A stretch of 64,000 nucleotides of DNA from PALSA-1004 sp963804885 (GCA_963804885.1 CAWDSF010000014.1:218502-282501), one strand, 5' to 3'. Counted from the stretch's first letter, positions 19,820-28,991 are shown. The notes: generated from the letters alone by a model not told the origin. Numbers and translations are program-made.

Positions 19820-20668
19820 ATGTCCCGTTTCGAAGGTACGGAAAACTACGTAGCAACGCCGGAGCTCATGATGGCGGTCAACGCCGCGATCACGCTCGAG
19901 CGGCCGCTGCTGATCAAGGGCGAGCCGGGCACCGGCAAGACGATGCTGGCGATCGAAGTCGCCAAGGCGCTGAAGCGCCCGCTCTATGAGTGGCACATCA
20001 AGTCCACGACCAAGGCGCAGCACGGCCTGTACGAATACGACGCGGTGTCGCGCCTGCGCGATTCGCAGCTCGGGGACCCCAAGGTCCACGACATCAAGAA
20101 CTACATCGTGCGCGGCATGCTGTGGAACGCGTTCGACGCGGATGAGCAGTCGGTGCTGCTGATCGACGAAGTCGACAAGGCCGACATCGAGTTTCCCAAC
20201 GACCTCTTGCGCGAGCTCGACCGCATGGAGTTTTACGTCTACGAGACGCAGCAGCTCGTGAAGGCGCGCCACCGGCCGCTCGTCATCATCACCAGCAACA
20301 ACGAGAAAGAATTGCCGGACGCGTTTTTGCGGCGCTGCTTCTTCCATTACATCCGCTTTCCGGACCAGGAAACGATGCAGCGCATCGTGGGCGTGCATTT
20401 TCCGGGCCTCAAGAAGGCGCTGCTCAAGGAAGCGCTCGAAGCATTCTTCGAGATCCGCGACGTGCCGGGACTCAAGAAGAAGCCATCGACGTCCGAGCTG
20501 CTCGACTGGCTGAAGCTGCTGATGGCCGAGGATATTCCGCCGGAAGCGCTGACGAGCCGCGACCAGCACAAGATCATTCCGCCGCTGCACGGCGCGCTCC
20601 TGAAAAACGAGCAGGACGTGCATTTGTTCGAGCGCCTCGTATTCATGTCGCGGCGCAAGCCGAGCTAG
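19820..20668 (+). CDS. MoxR-family AAA ATPase
   Basis: AAA+ ATPase, 282 residues, that works with a VWA partner to assemble or insert metal cofactors, as CoxD does with CoxE. Walker A is GEPGTGKT near residues 35-42, Walker B is LLIDEVDKAD near 115-124, and sensor 1 is ITSNNEKELPDAFLRR. The start at 19820 (MSRFEGTENYVAT) fits the family; the frame stays open about 27 residues upstream. The VWA partner follows at 21243, beyond the intervening glycosylase. Confidence 0.92.
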   Translation: MSRFEGTENYVATPELMMAVNAAITLERPLLIKGEPGTGKTMLAIEVAKALKRPLYEWHIKSTTKAQHGLYEYDAVSRLRDSQLGDPKVHDIKNYIVRGMLWNAFDADEQSVLLIDEVDKADIEFPNDLLRELDRMEFYVYETQQLVKARHRPLVIITSNNEKELPDAFLRRCFFHYIRFPDQETMQRIVGVHFPGLKKALLKEALEAFFEIRDVPGLKKKPSTSELLDWLKLLMAEDIPPEALTSRDQHKIIPPLHGALLKNEQDVHLFERLVFMSRRKPS

Positions 20669-20678
20669 GCGCAGCGTC

Positions 20679-21242
20679 ATGAGCCGGGCCGCCAAGGGTT
20701 TCCCGCCGGTGATCGATGCGAAAATAGAAACGCTGATACTCGGCAGTTTCCCGGGCGTCGCGTCGCTCGTGAAAGCGCAGTACTACGGCCATCCGCAAAA
20801 CCATTTCTGGCGGCTGGTCGGCGCGGTGATCGAGGAGCCGCTCGCTGAAATGGATTACGAAGCGCGCAAGCGCACGCTGCTCAAGCATCGCATCGGTTTG
20901 TGGGACGTCATCGATGCCTGCCGGCGCGAGGGCAGTCTCGATTCGAACATCCGCGATCCGCGTCACAACGATTTTTCCCGGGTGACCGGCGTGGCGAAAA
21001 AGCTGCGCCGCGTATGCTTCAACGGCAAGACCGCGGGCAAACGCGAGCCGGAATTCGCCGCGCTCGGTTACGAAACGCTGGTGCTGCCCTCCTCGAGTCC
21101 CGCTTACACGATGCGCTTCGAAGAGAAGTTGAAGCAGTGGAGGCAGATTGCGTCGCCGGGTCGTGCCGTTGGCCGTATCGCTCACGCAAGGGCGGGTCGG
21201 TTTTTCACTCATCACTCATCACTCATCGCTCTCACGCAGCAA
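20679..21242 (+). CDS. Uracil-DNA-glycosylase-superfamily protein, DNA-deoxyinosine glycosylase type; open to next gene
   Basis: Single-domain base-excision glycosylase of the Mug/deoxyinosine type. It has LILGSFPGVASLVKAQYYGH near residues 19-38 (catalytic Gly-Ser-Phe-Pro loop), HPQNHFWRLVG, IGLWDVIDACRREGSLDSNI and the base-binding VLPSSSPAYTMRFEEKLKQW. The family should end near residue 155-160 (about 21150). Instead the frame continues through low-complexity, spacer-like sequence without a stop into the CoxE-like gene, giving a 582-residue open frame. Either a true fusion or, more likely, loss of a stop through an indel. Confidence 0.83.
21205..21232. repeat. Heptamer tandem repeat
   Basis: Three perfect TCACTCA heptamers (21205-21225) plus a degenerate fourth (TCGCTCT) lie just before the CoxE-like start. 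Similar heptamer arrays occur in clear intergenic sites at 775-864 and 22923-22936, which suggests this stretch is spacer and not coding linker. Confidence 0.7.
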
Positions 21243-22427
21243 ATGCTGATCGAATTTTTCCTGAAAGTGAAGCAAGGCGGCCTGCCGGTGTCGGTGCGCG
21301 AATTTTTGACCTTGCTCGAAGCACTCGACAAGCGCGTGATCGACGGCAGCGTCGACGATTTTTACTATCTGTCGCGCGCTTGCCTGGTCAAGGACGAATC
21401 GAACTACGACAAATTCGACCGCGTGTTCGGCGCGTACTTCAAAGGCATCACCGAACTGCCCGAGGGCGCGACGGCATTGATACCCGAAGAGTGGCTGCGA
21501 AAGCTTGCCGAGAAGCACCTGACCGAGGAGGAGAAGAAGCTCATCGAGTCGCTTGGCGGCTGGGACAAGCTGATGGAGACGCTGAAGAAGCGCCTCGAAG
21601 AGCAGAAGGGGCGGCACCAGGGCGGCAATAAGTGGGTGGGCACCGCCGGCACCAGCCCGTTCGGCGCATACGGCTACAACCCCGAGGGCGTGCGCATCGG
21701 CCAGCATGAGTCGCGTCACCGCCGTGCGGTCAAGGTGTGGGACCAGCGCGAATTCAAGAATCTCGACGATTCGGTCGAGCTCGGCACGCGCAACATCAAG
21801 GTCGCGTTAAAGCGCCTGCGCAAGTTCGCGCGCGAGGGCAATCCCGAGGAGCTCGATCTCGACGACACGATACGCTCGACCGCCAAGAACGCCGGCTATC
21901 TGGACATCAAGATGGTGCCCGAGCGGCACAACAGCGTGAAGGTGCTGCTGTTCCTCGACGTCGGCGGCTCGATGGACGACCACATCACGGTGTGCGAGCA
22001 GCTCTTCTCGGCGGCGCGCACGGAGTTCAAGCATCTCGAATATTTTTACTTTCACAACTTTCTCTACGAGCGCGTGTGGAAAGACAACCGGCGGCGCACG
22101 ACCGAGCGCATGGCAACGTGGGACGTGCTGCACAAGTATCCGCACGACTACAAGGTGATTTTCGTCGGCGACGCCACGATGAGCCCGTACGAGATTACGT
22201 ATCCCGGCGGCAGCGTCGAGCACACGAACCCCGAGCCGGGCGCGCTGTGGATGCAGCGCGTGCTGTCGGTCTACAAGGACACGATCTGGTTGAACCCGCA
22301 GCCCGAATCGGTGTGGGACTACCACGAGTCGATCCGCGTCACGCGCGAGCTCATCGGCGAGCGCATGTTTCCGCTGACCATCGGCGGACTCGACCGCGGC
22401 ATGCGCCAGTTGAGCAAGGGTCATTAG
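21243..22427 (+). CDS. VWA-domain protein, CoxE-like
   Basis: VWA partner of the MoxR ATPase, 394 residues from ATG 21243 (MLIEFFLKVKQGGLPVSVRE). The N-terminal half is helical and charged (EEWLRKLAEKHLTEEEKKLI). The C-terminal VWA domain has the MIDAS start FLDVGGSMDDHITVCEQLF near residues 237-255 (DxGxS) and VIFVGDATMSPYEITYPGG. CoxE-type proteins help mature Mo-Cu or related metalloenzymes; no such enzyme gene is in the window. The frame is continuous with the upstream glycosylase, but this ATG gives the normal family start. Confidence 0.9.
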   Translation: MLIEFFLKVKQGGLPVSVREFLTLLEALDKRVIDGSVDDFYYLSRACLVKDESNYDKFDRVFGAYFKGITELPEGATALIPEEWLRKLAEKHLTEEEKKLIESLGGWDKLMETLKKRLEEQKGRHQGGNKWVGTAGTSPFGAYGYNPEGVRIGQHESRHRRAVKVWDQREFKNLDDSVELGTRNIKVALKRLRKFAREGNPEELDLDDTIRSTAKNAGYLDIKMVPERHNSVKVLLFLDVGGSMDDHITVCEQLFSAARTEFKHLEYFYFHNFLYERVWKDNRRRTTERMATWDVLHKYPHDYKVIFVGDATMSPYEITYPGGSVEHTNPEPGALWMQRVLSVYKDTIWLNPQPESVWDYHESIRVTRELIGERMFPLTIGGLDRGMRQLSKGH

Positions 22428-22435
22428 GCCGCGCG

Positions 22436-22930
22436 ATGACGGCACTTCCGCGCGGCGTCGTCATTACCGAGGTCACCGCGACGGAGCCCAAGCTCGAAAC
22501 GCTGCGCGGGCTGTTGCGCGAATACCTGCGCTCTGACGCGGTCACGCGGCGCGCCGATGGCTATGCGGGGGAACTGGCCGGTCTGCCCGGCGCTTATTCA
22601 CCCCCCGCGGGCTGTCTGCTGCTCGCCGAGCTGGGCGGCCTGCCGGCGGGTTGCGTGGCGTTACGGCCGCTCGACGGCGCGCGCTGCGAGATGAAGCGGC
22701 TTTACGTGCGTGCGGCGTTTCGCGGCGCCGGTCTCGCCGGCATCCTCGTCGAACACGTGATCGAACGCGCGCGCGCGCAGGGCTACCGCGAAATGTATCT
22801 GGATACGATGCCGAAAATGCGTGCCGCGCGAGTTATGTACGACATGCTGGGGTTTAAGGCCTGCGCGCCTTACCTGACGGAGCCTACGCCGGGCGCGGAT
22901 TGCCTGGTGCTGGAGCTGGGTAACGCCTGA
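22436..22930 (+). CDS. GNAT-family N-acetyltransferase
   Basis: Intact 164-residue acetyltransferase. The acetyl-CoA-binding core is CEMKRLYVRAAFRGAGLAGI near residues 84-103 (RGxGxxxxL-type pyrophosphate loop), followed by YREMYLDTMPKMRAARVMYD and MLGFKACAPYL. The substrate is unknown. ATG 22436 is nine bases after the CoxE-like stop, so it probably shares that transcript. Confidence 0.9.
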   Translation: MTALPRGVVITEVTATEPKLETLRGLLREYLRSDAVTRRADGYAGELAGLPGAYSPPAGCLLLAELGGLPAGCVALRPLDGARCEMKRLYVRAAFRGAGLAGILVEHVIERARAQGYREMYLDTMPKMRAARVMYDMLGFKACAPYLTEPTPGADCLVLELGNA

Positions 22931-22946
22931 CGCCTAACGGCGTCAG
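22923..22946. terminator. Stem-loop between convergent genes, with heptamer repeats
   Basis: CTGACGCC-TAAC-GGCGTCAG (22927-22946) is a perfect eight-bp stem with a four-base loop, overlapping both convergent stop codons. It is built from ACGCCTG and ACGCCTA heptamers. There is no U tract, so termination is possible but unproven. Confidence 0.5.
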
Positions 22947-24779
22947 CGCGGCAGCGCGCGCCGGTCCTGCATCGGAGGTGCTACTTTCATCACCTCGTCG
23001 ACGGTGGTAACGCCGGCCGCTACTTTCATGGCGCCGCTGATGCGCAGCGGCTTCACGCCTTCGCGATAGGACACTTCGCGCAGCCGGTCCATGTCGGTCT
23101 TGTCGTTGATCATGTGGCGGATCTCGTTGTTGAGCACCATGATCTCGTAAATGCCGATGCGGCCGACGTAGCCGGTCATGCGGCAGTCGAGGCAGCCTTT
23201 GGCGACGTAGGTCATTTCCGGTTTCTGCGCTTTCCATGGCGCGACGAGCAATTCCCACGCCGAGTCCTCGAGCGGGGCTTGTTCCTTGCACGCCGGGCAT
23301 AGCACGCGCACCAGGCGCTGCGCCATTACGCCGAGGACCGTCGACGTCAGCAGGTACGACGGCACGCCGAGATCGAGCAGCCGCGTGATCGTCGACGGCG
23401 CATCGTTGGTGTGCAGCGTGGACATGACAAGGTGGCCGGTCAGCGCGGCCTGGATCGCCATCTCGGCGGTTTCGAGATCGCGGATCTCGCCGACCATGAT
23501 CACGTCGGGATCCTGGCGCATCAACGTGCGGATGCCAGCCGCGAAGTCGACGCCGAGATTCTGCACGACCTGCATCTGGTTGAATTGCGGCTCGACCATT
23601 TCGATCGGGTCTTCGACCGTGCACACGTTGACCTCGGGCGTCGCGAGCGATTTCATGCTCGAGTAGAGCGTCGTCGTCTTGCCTGAGCCGGTCGGCCCCG
23701 TCACCAGCACGATGCCGTGCGGCTTGGAAATCATGCCGGTCCATTTTTTCAGGTCGTCGTCGCGTGAAGCCGAGCTCGCTGAAATCCTTGACCAGCACGT
23801 CGGGATTGAAAATTCGCATCACGAGCTTCTCGCCGAACGCGGTCGGCATGGTCGACAGCCGCAGCTCGACTTCGCCGCCTTCGGGCGTCACGGTCTTGAT
23901 GCGGCCGTCCTGCGGGCGGCGCTTCTCGATCACGTCCATGCGGCCGAGCAGCTTGATGCGGCTCGTCATTGCCGCGAGCACGGGCGTTGGGATGCGGTAA
24001 ACGTCGTGCAGCACGCCGTCGATGCGGAACCGCACGTTGCCGGAGTCGCGCCGCGGCTCGAGATGGATGTCGCTCGCGCGCTGCTCGAACGCGTACGTGA
24101 ACAGCCAGTCGCAAATGACGACCACGTGCTGGTCGTTGGCATCGAGCTTGCCGCTCTTGCCGAGCTGCACGAGCTGCTCGAAGTTGCCGATGCTGCTGTA
24201 GGCGCCCTTGTCTTTTTCGCTCGCGAACTTGACCGACTTTGCGAGATTGAAGAATTCGACGATGTAGTTCTGGATGTCGAGCGGATTGGCGATTACGCGC
24301 TTGATCTCGAGCCGCAGGACCTGCTTTAAGTTCTCTTCCCAGTCGCGCACGAACGGCTCGCAGGTCGCGATCGTCGCCTCGCGCGCGGTCACGCCCACGG
24401 GCAGGATGCGAAAGCGCTGCGCGTAGGCGGTGGACATCAGCTTGGTGACTGCGGCGAAATCGATCTTGAACGGATCGATATGCATGTACGGCAGCCCGAC
24501 CTTGCCCGCGAGCCATTCCGCGAGCGCGTCCAGGGTCAGCAGCTTCTTGGGATGTCGCGGGTCCTTGAATTTCTGTTCGGCGACGATCGTCAGCGGATGC
24601 TGGTCGTTGCGGTGATGGCGGCGCTCATTGGCCAGCTTGTCGCCGTCCGCCTTCGCGACCAGCTTGTCGGCGACCAAGTCGGCCAATATCCGATCGAGCG
24701 TCAGGGGGCCGGTTTTAGCGGCGGTGACGGCGGTGACGGCGGGGGCGGACTTAACCGGTTTCGCTGCGCTTTCGGCCAT
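22943..24779 (-). CDS. GspE/PilB-family secretion/pilus assembly ATPase, one frameshift
   Basis: Cytoplasmic ATPase of type II secretion or type IV pili, about 612 residues. The N-terminal part includes a long charged region and CDWLFTYAFEQRASDIHLEP with GEKLVMRIFNPDVLVKDFSE. After an indel near 23757 the frame resumes with Walker A LVTGPTGSGKTTTLYSSM, the Asp and His boxes (CTVEDPIEMVEPQFNQ, HLVMSTLHTNDAPSTITRLL), Walker B VIMVGEIRDLETAEMA, and a zinc knuckle built from CPAC and CLDCRMTGYVGRIGIYE. The start at 24779 (MAESAAKPVKS) is preferred. No other pilus or secretion gene is nearby. Confidence 0.87.
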
Positions 24780-24992
24780 GACCGCGAATATAACCGCATT
24801 CCATAAACAACTCAATTAGTTACGACCGCGAGCCCCGCATTATTGCCTTCCCTGTCCGCATTGCTTGCCCATATGTGGAAAACGCCCATAAAACGTGCGG
24901 AAAATTTCTCGTTTGCACCGCCATCGTGCAGAATCAAGTCTTGAACGCGAAATAAGAATAACGACTCATTGCAAAACAGTCATTTATGCTTT

Positions 24993-25008
24993 TGGAATAT
25001 AAATTGCT
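24993..25008 (+). promoter_or_regulatory. Candidate sigma-54 (RpoN) promoter for amt
   Basis: TGGAATATAAATTGCT has GG and GC exactly ten bases apart and matches the consensus ends TGG and TTGCT. It lies about 30 bases before the amt ATG, which would give a short leader ending at the strong SD (GGGGGA). Nitrogen-regulated RpoN control is usual for ammonium transporters. Confidence 0.6.
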
Positions 25009-25038
25009 TTACGCAACCGGTTCTATTCAGGGGGAGTC

Positions 25039-26241
25039 ATGGAAAATCTAAAAAACGGCAGCGACGTTTTATTCATCCTGCTTGGCGCAGTCATGGTGCT
25101 CGCGATGCATGCCGGCTTCGCGTTCCTCGAGCTCGGCACCGTGCGCCGGAAAAGCCAGGTCAATGCGCTGGTCAAAATCCTGTGCGACTTCGCGGTGTCG
25201 ACGATCGCGTATTTCTTCATCGGTTATACGCTCGCGTACGGGGTTAATTTTCTGGGCGGCGCGGAGCAGCTCGCCGAAAAAAGCGGTTACGAGCTCGTCA
25301 AGTTTTTCTTCCTGCTGACTTTCGCCGCGGCGGTGCCGGCCATCGTGTCGGGCGGCATTGCGGAGCGCGCCAAATTCAGCCCGCAAGTGGCGGCGACGTT
25401 TCTGCTCGTGGGCTTTGTCTATCCGTTCTTCGAAGGCATCGCGTGGAACGACAAGTATGGCGTGCAGGCGTGGATCGAAGCGACCGCGGGCGCCAAGTTT
25501 CACGATTTCGCCGGCTCGATCGTCGTCCACGCGGTGGGCGGCTGGATCGGCCTGATCGCCGTGATTCTGCTGGGCGCGCGCAGCGGCCGCTATTCGCGCG
25601 ACGGCAAGATCAGCGCGCATCCGCCGTCGAGCATTCCGTTCCTGGCACTCGGCGCGTGGATCCTGTCGGTCGGCTGGTTCGGGTTCAACGTGATGTCGGC
25701 GCAGACCATCGATAAGATCAGCGGGCTCGTCGCCGTCAATTCGCTGATGGCGATGGCGGGCGGGATCCTGGCCGCGCTCATCGCGGGCCGCAACGATCCG
25801 GGCTTCGTGCATAACGGGCCGCTCGCGGGCCTGGTCGCGATCTGCGCGGGCTCCGACATCATGCATCCGATCGGCGCGCTCGCCACCGGCAGCATCGCCG
25901 GCGCGCTGTTCGTCATCATGTTCACGGTCACGCAGAACCGCTGGAAAATCGACGACGTGCTCGGCGTGTGGCCGCTGCACGGCCTGTGCGGCGCGTGGGG
26001 CGGCATCGCGGCGGGGATATTCGGCATGAAAAGCATGGGCGGCCTGGGCGGCGTGACTTTCGAAGCGCAGGCGATCGGCACCGCGCTGGGTATCGGCGTC
26101 GCCGTCGCGGGCGGGTTCATTGTGTACGGCGCGCTGAAGCTGCTGTTCGGCATACGTCTGGACGCGGAACAGGAATTCGCAGGCTCGGACTTGAGCATCC
26201 ACAAGATCGGCGCAACGCCGGAGCGCGAACCCGGCGGTTAA
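25039..26241 (+). CDS. amt: Ammonium transporter (Amt family)
   Basis: Inner-membrane ammonium channel, intact 400 residues with about 11 membrane segments. It has the pore histidines in FAGSIVVHAVGG (near residue 165) and WPLHGLCGAWGG (near residue 315), and the Amt signatures AFLELGTVRRKSQVNALVKI and FFEGIAWNDKYGV. The ATG at 25039 follows a strong SD (AGGGGGAGTC). No glnK gene lies next to it, which is unusual for amtB loci, and the start lacks an obvious cleaved signal peptide. A sigma-54-like site sits just upstream. Confidence 0.95.
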   Translation: MENLKNGSDVLFILLGAVMVLAMHAGFAFLELGTVRRKSQVNALVKILCDFAVSTIAYFFIGYTLAYGVNFLGGAEQLAEKSGYELVKFFFLLTFAAAVPAIVSGGIAERAKFSPQVAATFLLVGFVYPFFEGIAWNDKYGVQAWIEATAGAKFHDFAGSIVVHAVGGWIGLIAVILLGARSGRYSRDGKISAHPPSSIPFLALGAWILSVGWFGFNVMSAQTIDKISGLVAVNSLMAMAGGILAALIAGRNDPGFVHNGPLAGLVAICAGSDIMHPIGALATGSIAGALFVIMFTVTQNRWKIDDVLGVWPLHGLCGAWGGIAAGIFGMKSMGGLGGVTFEAQAIGTALGIGVAVAGGFIVYGALKLLFGIRLDAEQEFAGSDLSIHKIGATPEREPGG

Positions 26242-26271
26242 TTCGAGCGCTGCCGCCGCCGCTTTAACCGG

Positions 26272-27042
26272 CTAGCCTGCTTTGCCGCCGCTCAACTGGC
26301 GCAGGAAATCGCGGATGCGCCGCGCGTTGGTGCCGAGATCGCTGCGCCCGACGCGTGACACCGATCGCATGTCCACGCGGCTGCCGGTGCCGGCGGGCTT
26401 GATGCGGATCACGATATCGTCCTTGAATCCGAACCAGTCGGTGGTGGCGGTCGCTTCGATGCGGTTGTCCTCCGGCACGGCGGCGACGATTTCCCAGCCC
26501 GAGCGGCGCGCGATGTCGAGCGCGAGGTCGAATGCCGCGCGCGGCGGAATCGGCAAAGCGAGCGGCGCCAGTCCCGGGTAGCCCTGCTTTTGCTGCGCGG
26601 CCAATTCCGCGCCCGCATACTGCGCGGGATTCGGCGCGTTCTTGCGCAGCGGCAGGACCGCGACAAAAGCCGGCGGGTCGTCGGTGTCGGTCGTGATGTC
26701 GTGGATCGGGGGCAGCTTGCGTCCTTCGTTGACGAGATAAGACGGCACGCCGAACACGAGCGCGCCGATGATCAGCCCGTGGATCCCGAACACGATTGCG
26801 CGCCGGTAGCCATGGCGCCAGGCGACGAACATCGCATAGAGCGAAATGGCGGCGGCCGCCAGGCCGGCCCAAACCGCGAAGCGCAAAATCATAAACCCCG
26901 TGCGGAAGTCCCACCAGCCCCAGCGCGTGCCGAGACCGGCGAGGACGGCGGCGACAGCCGAGACGAAGGCAATGCCAAATCCGGCGCCGGCAGCGATTGC
27001 GCCCAGCGTATTTTTTCGGGGAGTTGTGTCAGGAGCAGTCAT
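26272..27042 (-). CDS. DUF1499 domain-containing membrane protein
   Basis: Intact 256-residue protein. About three hydrophobic segments fill residues 10-110, followed by a DUF1499 domain: KLPPIHDITTDTDDPPAFVA, NPAQYAG, NRIEATATTDWFGFKDDIVI and SRVDMRSVSRVGRSDLGTNA, the family hallmark. Function is unknown. A GGAGG SD precedes ATG 27042. Upstream, AAAGAATCGG occurs twice (27067-27076 and 27079-27088), a possible regulator site. Confidence 0.88.
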   Translation of the reverse strand: MTAPDTTPRKNTLGAIAAGAGFGIAFVSAVAAVLAGLGTRWGWWDFRTGFMILRFAVWAGLAAAAISLYAMFVAWRHGYRRAIVFGIHGLIIGALVFGVPSYLVNEGRKLPPIHDITTDTDDPPAFVAVLPLRKNAPNPAQYAGAELAAQQKQGYPGLAPLALPIPPRAAFDLALDIARRSGWEIVAAVPEDNRIEATATTDWFGFKDDIVIRIKPAGTGSRVDMRSVSRVGRSDLGTNARRIRDFLRQLSGGKAG

Positions 27043-27120
27043 GCTGCCTCCTATCGGTCGGCCGATAAAGAATCGGACAAAGAATCGGCGCGGCCCGCCA
27101 CATTACACGGTTGTGCCGCC

Positions 27121-27966
27121 TCAGAAGTGTGCGACGCCCGCCATTGCCTGGTTGCCCGCGGCGTTGGCGGTCCACACCTCCGCCGTGGAACCGTCGGCGC
27201 TCGGGTTGCCGTTGACGGTGAAGCGCTCCGTATGAAAAACCGGATGCATTGCACGGTAGTCGAGTTTTTTGACCGGGCGCGGCGCGTGCCGGCGGCACAG
27301 GTCGAGCAGCAGCGTCGTCTGCAGCGGGCCGTGCACGATCAACCCCGGATAGTGCTCTTCGTTTTTCACGTAATCGAGATCGTAATGAATGCGGTGGCCG
27401 TTGAACGTGAGCGCCGAATAGCGGAACAGAAGGACCGGATCGCCGGTCAGGCTGCGTTGCCACGCGGCCGATTTCGGCGCGGGCTTGCCTTGCGGCGGCG
27501 GATCGCCCGGCTTGGCGGCATCGCGATAAACGATATCGTGCTCTTCGCGTATCGCAGCCTTGCCGCCGGTGCTGATGATGTGCCGCACCGTCACGAACAC
27601 CAGGCTGCCGCTGCGGCCGTGTTTGGACTCGACGCTCAGGATTTCGGAATCGCGGCGTATCGCGTCGCCGATGCGCAGCGGCTGCAGGAACTCGATGCGT
27701 CCGCCGGCCCACATGCGGCGGGGCAGCGGCACCGGCGGCAGAAATCCGCCGCGCTTCGGATGGCCGTCGGGGCCCAGCTCGGACGCGGGCTTCACGTCCA
27801 GAAAATACAGCCAATGCCACGCTGGCGGCAGCTCGTCGCCGGCGAGCGGCTCAGGGTCGTTGCGGTCGAGCGTCGCGGCGAGCGCCATCACCGGCCAGGC
27901 CGCCACGGTATCCGTGCGCGATTCGGTCTTGCCGACCCATTCGCGCAGTTTTTCGAATTGATCCAT
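27121..27966 (-). CDS. MaoC-like / FAS1-type hydratase (mesaconyl-C4-CoA hydratase-like)
   Basis: Double-hotdog CoA hydratase, 281 residues, last gene of the 38656-27121 operon. The N-terminal half carries PRRMWAGGRIEFLQPLRIGD, as in FAS1-like dehydratase domains. The C-terminal hotdog has LTFNGHRIHYDLDYVKNEEH and YPGLIVHGPLQTTLLLDLCR, with the catalytic Asp-His set of the MaoC family. Relatives hydrate mesaconyl- or itaconyl-type CoA esters, which fits the CoA transferase and methylisocitrate-lyase-like genes upstream. The start MDQFEKLREWVG at 27966 is chosen by family length. Confidence 0.85.
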   Translation of the reverse strand: MDQFEKLREWVGKTESRTDTVAAWPVMALAATLDRNDPEPLAGDELPPAWHWLYFLDVKPASELGPDGHPKRGGFLPPVPLPRRMWAGGRIEFLQPLRIGDAIRRDSEILSVESKHGRSGSLVFVTVRHIISTGGKAAIREEHDIVYRDAAKPGDPPPQGKPAPKSAAWQRSLTGDPVLLFRYSALTFNGHRIHYDLDYVKNEEHYPGLIVHGPLQTTLLLDLCRRHAPRPVKKLDYRAMHPVFHTERFTVNGNPSADGSTAEVWTANAAGNQAMAGVAHF

Positions 27967-27983
27967 GGTGGTTATTTTAGACG

Positions 27984-28991
27984 CTAACTTCCCGGCAGGT
28001 TGTGCAACTCGGGGAAATACAGGTCCTTCCACGATCCGGCCTTGTTCTTGAGCGTGCCGGTCTTGTTCATGAAATGCTCGATCGGCAGCGTCTGCTCGGG
28101 CGTCATCGTGATCCTGATCTCCGGATCGTTGAGCATTTTTTCGATCGCGTCCACGCCGCTTTTGTCTTTCGTTTCCTTCACGTAGACGTCGGCGGCGGTG
28201 CGCTTGTTGGCGTTGATGAAATCAGTCGCCTCCTTGTAGGCATTGAAGAACGCCTGGTAGGTTTTCGGATTTTCATCGCGGAACTTGCCGGTCGCCCACG
28301 CGACGAGGAAGGTCGCCGGGCCGCCGGAAATGTCGTACGAGTTGAGTATCCTGCGTACGCCGGGCTTTTCGAGCGCCTGGTACTGAAACGGCGGGGACGA
28401 AAAATACGCGGTAATCTCCTTGCCCGACAGGAATGCGGCGAGGCCGTCGGGGTGCGACAGGTTACGGTAGAGCGTGCTGAACTTGTTGAAGTTCGCGTCG
28501 CCGAATTCCTTCGCCGCCGCCATTTGCAGCACGATGGTCTGGATCGACTGGCCGGCGCCCGCCATTGAAATGCGGTCGTTGTCGGTAAAGTCCCTGATCG
28601 ATTTTACGTTCGGGTTGTTGGTGACCAGGTACATCGGCATCGAGGAAAGCGCCGCGACGGCCTTGACGTTAAGCGTCCCGCGCGTGCGATCCCACAGAAT
28701 CAGAAATGGCGCCACGCCACCCGATGCGACATGCAGGCTGCCGGAGAGCAGCGCGTCGTTCATCGGCTGGCCGGAAGCCAGCACAAGCCAGGAGACTTTG
28801 GTGTCGGCGAGACCCGCCGCCTTCAGATGCTTCTCGACCAGGCCGTTCGTCTTCATGATGGTAAGTGGCAGATAGCCGATTCCGAACTGCTGTGCGATCT
28901 TGATTTCGCCAACTTCGGCAGCCCGGACTGACGCCGCCTGGATGCCGCCGGCTGCAGCCAGTAACACCAGCAATATTTTTACGATACGCAT
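27984..28991 (-). CDS. NMT1/SsuA-type ABC transporter substrate-binding protein
   Basis: Periplasmic receptor, 335 residues, of the nitrate/sulfonate/taurine type. The signal peptide is MRIVKILLVLLAAAGGIQA with cleavage near SVRA-AEVGEI. The mature part has QQFGIGYLPLTIMKTNGLVE, SGQPMNDALLSGSLHVASGG and FNAYKEATDFINANKRTAAD. A GAGGAGGAG SD precedes ATG 28991. No permease or ATPase is beside it, so it must use components encoded elsewhere. It lies between the carboxyltransferase and the hydratase in the long operon. Confidence 0.9.
   Translation of the reverse strand: MRIVKILLVLLAAAGGIQAASVRAAEVGEIKIAQQFGIGYLPLTIMKTNGLVEKHLKAAGLADTKVSWLVLASGQPMNDALLSGSLHVASGGVAPFLILWDRTRGTLNVKAVAALSSMPMYLVTNNPNVKSIRDFTDNDRISMAGAGQSIQTIVLQMAAAKEFGDANFNKFSTLYRNLSHPDGLAAFLSGKEITAYFSSPPFQYQALEKPGVRRILNSYDISGGPATFLVAWATGKFRDENPKTYQAFFNAYKEATDFINANKRTAADVYVKETKDKSGVDAIEKMLNDPEIRITMTPEQTLPIEHFMNKTGTLKNKAGSWKDLYFPELHNLPGS

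Noticed and set aside
26230..26275. CGGTTAA and TTAACCG inverted repeat after amt
   Set aside because: Seven-bp arms with a loop of over 20 bases and no U tract are too weak for a terminator.
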